This document shows, in pieces, positions 1-8,949 of a stretch of 62,100 nucleotides of DNA (position 1 is the first letter of the stretch; every line of letters begins with the position of its first letter). The stretch is from a virus. Both the position numbers and the translations under genes were made by a program. Location of the stretch: the IMG/VR virus record IMGVR_UViG_3300035034_000949, positions 1 to 62,100 of that record. One strand, given 5' to 3'. The notes under the pieces are model-generated. The model searched no databases and was not told the DNA's origin. It saw nothing but the letters and a program-made list of their open reading frames with translations.

Positions 1-263
1 CCGACACGCATGTGTAGATGCACTGCGGAGTCGTCGATGTGTTCGCTGTAATACCGGCCCATGCCGGTGCCCCCGCGTCCGGCGACCATAGGGTCGGCGT
101 ACTCACAGAACTGTGGAGGTGGGTTGATGGCAATGTTGCCACCTAACGAGGTGTTTGTGTATTTCTGACTGGCGGGGGTGAGTACGTATGGCGCCCTATC
201 CAGCTTGGGTAGGAAAAACGAACGTCGCACCCAGGCGGTGTCTTTGGTTGGGTTATAGGCCAT
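1..263 (-). CDS. Virion-type protein, 5' part only
   Basis: The reverse strand reads open from an ATG at 263 to the left window edge (87 codons seen), beginning MAYNPTKDTAWVRR and running through a Gly/Pro-rich stretch. A GGGAG ribosome site lies about 8 bases upstream. The gene follows the giant virion protein on the same strand, separated by that gene's terminator. In phiKZ-like genomes this neighbourhood holds structural genes, so a virion role is inferred from position only; I do not recognise the family. The C-terminus lies outside the window. Confidence 0.6.
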   Translation of the reverse strand, partial: MAYNPTKDTAWVRRSFFLPKLDRAPYVLTPASQKYTNTSLGGNIAINPPPQFCEYADPMVAGRGGTGMGRYYSEHIDDSAVHLHMRV

Positions 264-280
264 GGCACAAAACTCCCTAA

Positions 281-322
281 TAAAAATAAAGACCGCCCCG
301 GCGCGTTACACCAGGGGCGGTC
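281..322 (-). terminator. Intrinsic terminator of the giant virion gene
   Basis: GACCGCCCC (291-299) pairs with GGGGCGGTC (314-322). Read on the minus strand the hairpin is followed by TTTATTTTTATT, a U-rich tail. It lies 18 bases beyond the stop of the 340-6834 gene and just before the next minus-strand gene. Confidence 0.85.
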
Positions 323-339
323 TTGTGCTGTGTGGATCT

Positions 340-3300
340 CTAACTGGAAAGATCCACGATGGGTTTAAACGCCTCCTTCTGTCCTTGCGGGGGGCGATAC
401 CCCCGTTTGACCAGATACTCCGCTGGAGACTTATTGGTCTCTTTCTGAAACCGACCTTCCGCCAACAGAACCAGTTTATCCAAGTTATCACTCATGCGTC
501 TTTGGGTGGTCAGCTGTTCACCCAACACCGATTCGATGCGTGAAGCCGTCTCCAGGGTATGGCGACGTTCCTTATCGACTCGCTGTGTCAGGTTAGACTG
601 CTCCCGCTGCTCACGTTGTGTCTGTGCGCGTTTTTCAGCTTCACGTGATTCTTGAATGTCCTGTTCTGTTTCTGCCTCGGTCGTGATCGGGGTGCGTGTG
701 GGCTTTTCATCCACGACCGCGGGCGCTTCAGGACGGAACACCGCCGGAGTCAAAGACTCCTGGAACGATCCGTAGCTTTGCACCTTCGCGGCACCTGGAC
801 GTGTGACATCCCCTAGTACCCCCGCCGACTTAGCAGCCGCCACCGAGATCCCGTTCTCACTCAACCAATCACTCTTTCGTTGATTGGTCAGTCGAGTCAA
901 CTCAATGTCCGTTAAGGTACGGATCTGTCGATCCGTCTTGTCAGGATGTTGAGCCTTCAGGGCAGCCTCTGTAGCGGCCACTTCGTCGTCCCCTACCCAA
1001 TCCTTAGGTATAGACGCCAACAGCGCTTCCTCGCGGTCTGAGGCCTTCTCAGGGCGATCTATTGGGGATTGACCACGCCCATCCTCCGGCAAGCCCGGCT
1101 GATACGCCATGGCTCGCATGGCGGTTTGCTCAGCCGACCACGTTTCGCCTTCTCCATAATTGGATTCGGTCGGCGTGACGTTAGTCGACGCCGTGGAGGC
1201 CAACGCGGCCGGGTCGGTGGTGACGGGCACCTTCTGTCCGCCTGCGTAAGCGGAGCTGATTTCCACGGTGACGTTTTCGATGCCGATCGCTTGCAATTCC
1301 GTCTTTAAACGATCCAGGGTATCGACACTGCTGGTCACCATGTTCGGTGCTTCGTCCTTGCCGCACAGTAGGCATCCGTCGGTTTGGCGTGGGTAGTTGC
1401 CGTTATGAATGTAAATGTGGCGGTTCTCTGCCACCCCGTTTCCGTAGATCCAGGGTACCGGTAGGTGTGGTCTCACACCCGCCAGACCTGTGGACGTCTG
1501 CCATTTCAGCTTGTAGCTGCCCTCTGGGATCCTCTGACGCTGATTAGGCTCTTTGGTATCCGGTCCTGGGCGTTCAAGGAACTTGAACTCCAACACCTTA
1601 TCGCCCGTAGCCTTATCGATTAAGGCGGCGTCCGAGATGGTAGACTGCGCCGTCTGCTTATACCGCTTGATGCTGAGGATGTAGGGGGTATTAGCTTTAC
1701 TGGTCGCGGCGGAGTTTTTCAGCTCCTTTGCGGTAAAGCCACCCCACGTCCCAGTACCACCGCCAGCCCAGGACCCACTGGCTCCCCGGGCGTTGCTTTT
1801 AGGGGACCCGATGGTCGGAGATGATACGCCATCGCCGTATACCTCACCCGGGGGCGGTCGGTCGTCCACACGCGGCTTCTTGCCGGTCGTGTACGCACCG
1901 CGAGTCGGTATGTGCACCGCAGGCTTCTTCTTCTTAGCCAGCTCCTCCACTGCCCACATGTGCATCGCTTTGACTTGCTCAGCGGTGAACTCCAGAGGCT
2001 CTCCCCTGAAGGGGCCTGACATCAACCCCAGTGCGGAGTCAGAAATCGTCCCTGACAGACTGTTGAGGAACGCTTTCTTCTGATGCAGCTCTAAGTCGTC
2101 CACTTCCCCCAGCGGCACCCGGTCGTCGTACTGGTGTCGCAGGATCGCCCGATGAGCGGCCCAAGTCGGTAAGAACCGATCCCGGAACCACATCCCCGCC
2201 AGCTGAGGATCCATGGCCTCGTTTTCCCCTGTGAGACCTAGTATCTTAGCCAGGGTGTCGTCCTTGGGGTCGGGGGTGACCTGTGGCGTACCGTCTACCC
2301 AAGTGGTGTTATCTTCCAGATACGCCTCTAGGGTCATGACCAACTTCCGGTTTTCCTCGGAGTCGATGTTTAACCCGTAGTGGGCGTACCTGAGACGATC
2401 CAGGATTTTGGGTTTGTACTTCGTGGCGTACTGATACAGCTTATACCCACCGTACGCCAAACCTGCCACAGCCGCTGCCCCGAGTACGATGGGTGACGAT
2501 AGCACCGTACCTACCGCACTGGCGCCGGTGGCCAATGCGCCACCTACGACCTTAGCGGCACCCAGAGCAAATGGTGCGGCTCTGACAGCAAGACTGGCTC
2601 CTTTCTTGGCCACGGTTTTGATACCGCCCCACAGTCGTCCCATGATGCCCTTCTTACCGCCAGAAGTGGCGGCGTCGGCAGCGGTCGTCGCGGCAGTCGC
2701 GGCACCCCCACCAAGCAACTTAGCGCTAACCCACCCGGCAAGGCCCATGACGGCACCTTTGAACATGCCCATGTACTCACCGAACTTCTCAACGATGCCA
2801 CCCAGGGGCCCGAACAAAACATCCGCCATGGATTTCTTCTCGTACCCCAGGGTCTTGGACGCCTTACCAAGCTCTGGATCGTCCTCGGCTCCGTCCTCGG
2901 CGTCAGCGGTGGCGCCCTTGCGTCCTGCAAGGCGTTCTTTCCACCCGCCTGCGCGCAGTTCATCCTTCTCGGTATTCTCCTCGATACCTTTCATGGTTTT
3001 GGTCATTTGCGTCTGGGAGTCCAGTTGGCTTTGCTGGAGTTCGTCCAGTTTGTCGGTCCGCTTTCCCGTCATGTCGGTCAGTTTGGTCAGGATGCCTGTT
3101 TGCTCATCCCGGTCTTTATCGTTTTCCTCCTCGCTCTCGGTTGACTTAGAGAAGTACTTGGAGAAACTGTCCTTGATCGACCCCATGGCGCCGGTGAACT
3201 TATCGGTCACGGCCCCTAACGCGTCACTGCCTCCTGTGACAGGGGTTTTGGACGGTGTCCCTAATGCGGGCTCTGAAAAGTCCGCATCTTCCTGGGTGGG

Positions 3301-6300
3301 AGCCTGTGCCCCCTGAGGTGCAACATAACCGTCTGGAGCTGGCAATGCCAGGCTTTCGGACGGCGTTTTAGCGGATGGTTTGGGTGATGGTCCCTCGGAT
3401 GGCGGTGTGCCATCCGGACTGTCCTGTTTGCTCGGCCCGTCTGTAAAGCGAAGGTCCAATCGGCGAAGGATCGCCAACTGCTCGTCCCAGTACGACCAGG
3501 TACGCTCAGCTTGTTCTTCACCCAGGCCCCCTAGACGGGTCTTGCCCATGAAGCGGTCTTTGAGGTTTGTGGCCACATCGCCCACAAACTTACCCGCACC
3601 CTTGGTCGCTTTCCACAAGGTTCCATAGTAGGCCTTGACCAAGTCCACCCCTTTTTCGGTCAGGGTGCGGATGGGCTTCCCATCGGCCCCTACGACTTTC
3701 TCCAGTTCCTCCATCGACAGCACCACACGCCCGTCGGGGTCTACGATCGACCCGTCTATGTCAGCGTAGGTGTAAATGGGTTTACCCGTCACCTGTGACC
3801 GGTAGTGGCCTTTCTGTAGAAGATTGGCCAAGATACGAGGCGTACCCTCTCCCCGAACGTAGAGATCCTGTTGGCGAGTGAGTACGCCTTTGGTGAAGCC
3901 GTAAATGGCACGGGCTGTTGGGGGAATAAACCCTAAAAGCTGCTTACCGCCGCCCCACAGTGTTTCGTAGTACGACTTTAAGAACCCTGCGGCTTTGGTG
4001 ATGATGCCTTTTCCGTGTTTGTCATAAAGCCCCTTGGCCAGCTCCTCGGCCGTTAGTACCACCTCACCGGCTTTATTCTGGATCTCACCCTTGGCCGCTT
4101 TCAGGTCCTCCAGTGTCCACAGCGTCTCTCCGGTAAGGCCGTCGATATACTCACCAGCTTTGAGCTTGCTCATGTAAATTGCCGCACCGGCTTTGCCCTC
4201 AACGTACAGCTTCTCGATTTCAGCCTTGCCTTGGGTGAGGCGTTGGCCAATGGATCGAAGTAAACCCCCAGCCCCTTCTGCGACTGGTTTGACGACACCG
4301 CCTGCGGCTTCAACCACGTTGCCCATCAACCCAAACGCACCTTTGTAATAGGTTTGTAACCCGTCACTGGCGCCTTTGGCCACCTTGCCTACCCGACTGA
4401 CGATGCTCTTAAACACCGAACTGTTGGCCTGGTTAGGCCCACCGCCAATCGTGGCGGACTCGGGTATGATGGCCAGGATCTGCTTGAGCAGCTCGATTTG
4501 CTCGGCGGCTTCGGTTTTGATGCAGCAGTCTTCGATGACCTTGCGCACGGCGTCCATGCCGTCGCTGTTGGCCATGGTCGTCTGAGCCTTGGGCGTCGAG
4601 AGCCCTTGGATCAGTTCGTTGAGCTGGTCCGTCTGAGTCACTTGTCCCGATAACAGCAAAGGCAGATGCTGTACCGTGGAGTCGCTCATTGGCGAGACAG
4701 CCTCCGAAATCCACCGAACTGCATCTTCTATTTCTTTGGACGCTTGGGGGGCTTGCTGGAGGGTGTCCGTTTTGAACGGAGTTGTTCGTCGGTCTTCCAT
4801 ATCTGGACGGGTGTTTTGAACACCACGTAAAGCCACGTCAGTATCATCAGCAGCGTTACTATGCCCAGACGCCACACGAGTCTTAAATGTGCCATCTTGT
4901 CCCCTCTTGGCGATGGGTCGGCCGCTGAGATGCTCCGCGACGACGTCATGATCGATCTTACCTTGCGTGTCTATAAGACCCATCTGGATCATGTCGTCGC
5001 GGTACCCTGCTCCGAGCATCTTTTCTATGGTCTCTTGGATGTACGGTATACTTTCCCGCAAATCCCCTATTTTACCGTAAGTCTCACGGGTGGTGTTCTG
5101 CACCGTGGCGCTTTGGTAGTGGTTCCCGCTGCTGTCGTAGACGTTCTTGGTTAAGATGTCTGACAACAGTTTCTTATTGTCCTCCTGCACATAGTCGGAT
5201 CGACCGATCGCGGCTGGCAGCTCCTTGATCTCCGCTGTCTTGCCTTTGGACAGTTGGTCGTATAAGAAGTTCTCCAGCTCTTTTCGTTGATCGTCGGTGA
5301 CGTCCGCGCCCCCAAGCAGGCCGTCAACGGCCTCGGTCATGTTGCGTTGGTACTTATCCGAGGTACCACTGAACAAACGGTCTTGGACGGTTTTGGTTTT
5401 TTCTTCTGCGGCGGTGAACTGACCGGTCTCGGGGTTGTACTCGATCTTATCGACCGGCTGGCCATCCGCGACCAGCAGCCGCAGCTGATGCAGCTGCAGT
5501 GACAAATAGCCTGGAATCACATCGGTGATGGCCCGGGCTACGCGATTGGTGAAGGTGGCAGCTTCATCGGCGTCAGCAATTTGTTCGATGCTGACCTTAT
5601 CGATGCGGCCAAACGACGGCATCTGATCCTTGATGAAGCGTTCAAAGAACCCAGATGGGCCGGTGAGTCCGGATTCTGACTGCGACCAAGCCAGCAGTTT
5701 CTCCGGCGCTTCTTGGAGCATCAGTGCCAGACGTGAACCTAATCGTTTGACATTCGATTCATCAGCATCCTGGCCCATCTTTTTCAGAGCCGCTGAGATG
5801 CCTTTCTCCATCATCGCCTGCCCGCCGCTTGACCCGAGCATGTTAGCGACCATGGACAACGGTGACTGATCCATGCCTTCCGACATGCCCATGGTGTCCT
5901 GGAGACCGGACATGGTGTTGGTCAGACGATCTTTAACGGTGTTGATGGTGTTCCCCACCATCTTACCGCCCAGACTTTTGACATAACCCCCCACACCCTG
6001 TACAGCTTCGCGACGCAGATCCGCTTGTATTTCTCGCTTGGCTTCTTCAAAGGCCCGGATCTTTTGCGTCTCCGGCAGACCCGTGTTCTTGACGATCTCC
6101 GCCAGCGACTTATTCTCGGACTCCGCCTGACGTTTACCCAGCTCCAGGATATCCTGGAAGGTATAAAGTTGTCTATAGGTGAGCTCCAGGTGCTTTTGCT
6201 GGTACTTGGTCAGTACCTGATCCTGGTAGTCAGTTTGACGAGTGATGCCTGATCGTATAGCCTCAAGGACTTCCACTTGAGACATGTGGCGCTTTGTTTC

Positions 6301-6834
6301 CGCCTCTTCTTTTATGGCGAAACGCTCGGTTTCTGTATTATCGTCGACTTCTCGGGTCTCGGCTTCTTTTTCTTGGTTCAGTCGAAAAATGTCGGCCAGT
6401 GAGGCGGACACTTCGGCTTCGCGAGGATCAATGTTCTCGTACCCGCCACCGCTGTCCTCGTTCTCAGACCACCCAACCAGTTTCTCCGCCATCTTCTTAG
6501 GCAGGAACTTGTCAATGAGCGCTTTGTTTTGCCGAGCAAGACCTTTGGCCTGTTTGGCCACCGGTTCCATGGCGTCCTTGAGTTGCTCTTTGGTTTCTCC
6601 AACGGTATCCAGTGCCTCGAACGAAGATTCGTACTCTTTCGGCAACGAACGCTCAAGCGCTTTACGCACCACGTTCTTATCCGTCAATGTACCTTTAAAT
6701 CCCTCGATGGCGCTGTCTTTAATGATCGTTGTGGGTTTACGGTCGTCGACCGCATCGCTGGAATCTATGTCGAACTCGTCGAAGTTAAACTCGTCGAGAT
6801 CAAAATCGTCTAATTCAATATCTTTATCAGCCAT
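340..6834 (-). CDS. Giant virion protein, phiKZ gp181-like
   Basis: This 2164-aa protein is the largest in the window. Seen: an acidic start rich in Asp/Phe/Glu (residues 1-40); long helical, Glu/Lys/Gln-rich stretches; two tandem related segments at about 876-985 and 993-1105, each running from a LYV-Gly start through an Asp/Gly strand region to an AYYGTLW or SYYETLW motif; an Ala/Gly-rich set of probable membrane helices at about 1340-1470; and near 1715-1830 a domain resembling DUF5675, with IPEG, IHNGN and DGCLL motifs. Known: phiKZ gp181 is a tail-associated virion protein of about 2240 aa with peptidoglycan-degrading activity, encoded beside the virion polymerase genes as here. Inferred: a tail or injection protein that may act on the cell envelope. 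I could not identify a classical lytic active site. GAGG precedes the ATG. Confidence 0.75.
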   Translation of the reverse strand: MADKDIELDDFDLDEFNFDEFDIDSSDAVDDRKPTTIIKDSAIEGFKGTLTDKNVVRKALERSLPKEYESSFEALDTVGETKEQLKDAMEPVAKQAKGLARQNKALIDKFLPKKMAEKLVGWSENEDSGGGYENIDPREAEVSASLADIFRLNQEKEAETREVDDNTETERFAIKEEAETKRHMSQVEVLEAIRSGITRQTDYQDQVLTKYQQKHLELTYRQLYTFQDILELGKRQAESENKSLAEIVKNTGLPETQKIRAFEEAKREIQADLRREAVQGVGGYVKSLGGKMVGNTINTVKDRLTNTMSGLQDTMGMSEGMDQSPLSMVANMLGSSGGQAMMEKGISAALKKMGQDADESNVKRLGSRLALMLQEAPEKLLAWSQSESGLTGPSGFFERFIKDQMPSFGRIDKVSIEQIADADEAATFTNRVARAITDVIPGYLSLQLHQLRLLVADGQPVDKIEYNPETGQFTAAEEKTKTVQDRLFSGTSDKYQRNMTEAVDGLLGGADVTDDQRKELENFLYDQLSKGKTAEIKELPAAIGRSDYVQEDNKKLLSDILTKNVYDSSGNHYQSATVQNTTRETYGKIGDLRESIPYIQETIEKMLGAGYRDDMIQMGLIDTQGKIDHDVVAEHLSGRPIAKRGQDGTFKTRVASGHSNAADDTDVALRGVQNTRPDMEDRRTTPFKTDTLQQAPQASKEIEDAVRWISEAVSPMSDSTVQHLPLLLSGQVTQTDQLNELIQGLSTPKAQTTMANSDGMDAVRKVIEDCCIKTEAAEQIELLKQILAIIPESATIGGGPNQANSSVFKSIVSRVGKVAKGASDGLQTYYKGAFGLMGNVVEAAGGVVKPVAEGAGGLLRSIGQRLTQGKAEIEKLYVEGKAGAAIYMSKLKAGEYIDGLTGETLWTLEDLKAAKGEIQNKAGEVVLTAEELAKGLYDKHGKGIITKAAGFLKSYYETLWGGGKQLLGFIPPTARAIYGFTKGVLTRQQDLYVRGEGTPRILANLLQKGHYRSQVTGKPIYTYADIDGSIVDPDGRVVLSMEELEKVVGADGKPIRTLTEKGVDLVKAYYGTLWKATKGAGKFVGDVATNLKDRFMGKTRLGGLGEEQAERTWSYWDEQLAILRRLDLRFTDGPSKQDSPDGTPPSEGPSPKPSAKTPSESLALPAPDGYVAPQGAQAPTQEDADFSEPALGTPSKTPVTGGSDALGAVTDKFTGAMGSIKDSFSKYFSKSTESEEENDKDRDEQTGILTKLTDMTGKRTDKLDELQQSQLDSQTQMTKTMKGIEENTEKDELRAGGWKERLAGRKGATADAEDGAEDDPELGKASKTLGYEKKSMADVLFGPLGGIVEKFGEYMGMFKGAVMGLAGWVSAKLLGGGAATAATTAADAATSGGKKGIMGRLWGGIKTVAKKGASLAVRAAPFALGAAKVVGGALATGASAVGTVLSSPIVLGAAAVAGLAYGGYKLYQYATKYKPKILDRLRYAHYGLNIDSEENRKLVMTLEAYLEDNTTWVDGTPQVTPDPKDDTLAKILGLTGENEAMDPQLAGMWFRDRFLPTWAAHRAILRHQYDDRVPLGEVDDLELHQKKAFLNSLSGTISDSALGLMSGPFRGEPLEFTAEQVKAMHMWAVEELAKKKKPAVHIPTRGAYTTGKKPRVDDRPPPGEVYGDGVSSPTIGSPKSNARGASGSWAGGGTGTWGGFTAKELKNSAATSKANTPYILSIKRYKQTAQSTISDAALIDKATGDKVLEFKFLERPGPDTKEPNQRQRIPEGSYKLKWQTSTGLAGVRPHLPVPWIYGNGVAENRHIYIHNGNYPRQTDGCLLCGKDEAPNMVTSSVDTLDRLKTELQAIGIENVTVEISSAYAGGQKVPVTTDPAALASTASTNVTPTESNYGEGETWSAEQTAMRAMAYQPGLPEDGRGQSPIDRPEKASDREEALLASIPKDWVGDDEVAATEAALKAQHPDKTDRQIRTLTDIELTRLTNQRKSDWLSENGISVAAAKSAGVLGDVTRPGAAKVQSYGSFQESLTPAVFRPEAPAVVDEKPTRTPITTEAETEQDIQESREAEKRAQTQREQREQSNLTQRVDKERRHTLETASRIESVLGEQLTTQRRMSDNLDKLVLLAEGRFQKETNKSPAEYLVKRGYRPPQGQKEAFKPIVDLSS

Positions 6835-6966
6835 GGTTTAGCCTCATTTTATTTGGGCGGCTGAGCCTAGTATACTCATAGAGTAGTCCTTTAACTTAAG
6901 CCAATACATTTGTGATTCCCCGGTCGATTCGGTTTGGGGAACGCCGCACCTCAATGGAGAAGCCCC

Positions 6967-8949
6967 ATGGCTAAGAAGCCGCCGTTTAACTTGGAAATAC
7001 TTTTGGTTGATAAACGCAACCTGCAAGGCATCCCTCAGATAACAGTACTGGATATAACGGACGGGGCTACGGATAACCTTCATCCTGAAGGCTTATTCTC
7101 CACCGAGTTCTTTGGGCGTAAAGGTGAAGATAGGCGGGTTGAGCAGTTTGCGTACATCGACATGAACACCCGGATCCTGCACCCGATCCTGTACGATGCG
7201 TACAGTAAGTTGAAGGGTTTGTACAAGGGTATACTGGAGGGCACCGAATACGCGGTCTGGGACAATAAGGAAAAAGATTTTGTCCGAGATAACGAGTTGG
7301 ACGGGCAAACCGGGTACGCGTTCTTCATGAAACACATGGCGGACATCAAGTTTAAGCGGACGGGGTCGGCGGAGCGGGATGATCGCATCCAGTTGATTCA
7401 AAAGAACATGGACCGCGCTTTGACGAGGTACCTTCTGGTTCTGCCCGCAGGTCTAAGGGACATCGAAGAAGACGCGTCAGGTCGGGTAAAGAAAGACGAG
7501 ATCAATAAGAAGTACGCTCGGGTGTTGGGGGTGGCCAACCTCATCGGAAAGGACGGCGAAAGTCCTGCACAAGATGCCACCCGAAAGACCCTGCAAAACA
7601 CCTTAAACGACATCTACGCCTACATCAAAAACCTGCTGGATGGAAAGAGTGGGTTCATGTTATCCAAGTGGGCCAGTCGAAGCATTTTCAACGGCACTCG
7701 AAACGTCATCGCCTCTAAGAATGCGGTGCGCGAGTCATTAGACGCCGACAACCTGGCCTCGGTGACGGACACCGGCATTGGTCTGTTCCAGATCATGAAA
7801 GGTACCCTGCCCATCACCAAGTACGCCCTGCGTACGTTCATGGCTTCCCGATTCAGTACCCAAGAGGGTAACGTGGTCGTGGTAAATCGAAACACCTGGA
7901 AACCAGAGTCGGTCACACTCGATACGTCCGAAATCGACAGCTGGACGACTGGCGAAGGGCTTGAGAAAATCATCAATCGGTTTAAAGACGCCGCGGTGCG
8001 GCATCGGCCGGTGATGTTAGGGGATCACTATGCGTTCTTGGTGTATCAGGACGACCAAGGCTTCCGGGTGTTCGATAACATCGACGACCTCCCTGAGGGG
8101 TTCTCTTCGGACAACGTGCGACCTATGTCGTTGGTTGAAGTGTGTTACCTGTGTCAGTATCAAAAATGGTACACCTTTGGCGGGTACGTCACACGGTTCC
8201 CTGTGACGGGTACTGAGTCCACCTACCCCACCCGATTTTACACCCACACCACAACCAAAGCAAAACGGTTGTTGGAGTACGATGACCAATGGCAGCTTCA
8301 GACGGATAAAGTTGCTCGGGAATACCCGATATCCGACATGTCCTTTATGGACGCTTTGATACCCGATACGACTCGCTTAGCGGGTCTCGGCGCTGATTAA
8401 CGTGAGTACCTGTACTCGCATAGTCCATCCCTTTGGTAACGAAGGTGATGTTACTCTTTGAATTGCTGGAAGACCTCGTTAGATTCTTGCACCACAGTAC
8501 GGCGCGAAAGCAGCTCACTTAACGGTACTACGGTTTGACAAGCAAGAAGTAGAGAAAATCAGCAGCCAAGATCCTACGTACTGTCGTGAGGCAGGATATG
8601 GATAAGGTTCAACGGCCATCCCGTAGCTGGGAGTAGGACACGCAAGCTTAGGCGGTCCGAAGTGGAGAGCCCCTACTGAGGTAGGGTGAAGATATGGTCT
8701 CGTTCCCCGGTGAGAACCGGGGCAGCCTCCTAGAGAGGCGGTCTAGGGTTTGCGTCCTAGGCGAAGGCAACGTTCGACGGTGATACGTGCAGTGCGGATA
8801 TCGTGTACACCAACAACGGTTTAAAGGAGATTGACGATCTCCTCGATAACATCAACACCTTTGTGGATCCCCGAGGCGGGTTCCGCGCAAGCACCTCTAC
8901 CGACACGATAGAGTTGGTGCTCAACAACCTCACAGGCGACCCATTATGA
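6967..8949 (+). CDS. Virion RNA polymerase beta' N-terminal subunit, intron-split
   Basis: This CDS is two exons, 6967-8397 and 8773-8949, giving 535 aa. Exon 1 has the expected N-terminal beta' landmarks in weak form: a VLPAGLRDI segment like the LPVLPP loop, a SKWASRSIFNGTRNV segment where bacteria have the GKRVDYSGRSV region, and a VMLGDHYAF stretch matching VLLNRAPTLH. It ends GLGAD and then stops. Joining to TTC GAC GGT GAT at 8773 restores ADFDGD, the Mg-binding loop (F478-D481), followed by a 55-residue tail. I chose ATG 6967 because AATGGAGAA lies 8 bases upstream; an ATG at 6934 lacks this. The stop overlaps the beta start as ATGA. Position beside the gp181-like and protease genes points to the virion enzyme (phiKZ gp180 type). 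The beta' C-terminal part is not in the window. Confidence 0.82.
8398..8772 (+). ncRNA. Group I intron 1, in the beta' catalytic motif
   Basis: This 375-nt intervening sequence has stop codons in the exon frame, so it is not an intein. It carries group I core elements: AATCAGCAGCCAAG (Q-like), GTTCAACGGCCAT (R-like) and GAAGATATGGTCT (S-like). GGCCAT and ATGGTC can form P7. The boundaries satisfy the group I rule: the exon ends in T (8397) and the intron ends in G (8772). The splice rebuilds ADFDGD exactly. A stem GTGAGTAC/GTACTCGC lies near the 5' end. There is no endonuclease ORF inside. Confidence 0.87.

Noticed and set aside
2489-3316. A 275-codon plus-strand ORF opposite the giant virion gene
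   Set aside because: It is fully antisense to a convincing coding frame, has an Ala/Pro/Ser-rich mirror composition, and no ribosome site or context.
8398-8772. Intein as an alternative explanation for the beta' interruption
   Set aside because: The insert has in-frame stops, no intein splice motifs, and carries group I RNA core segments.
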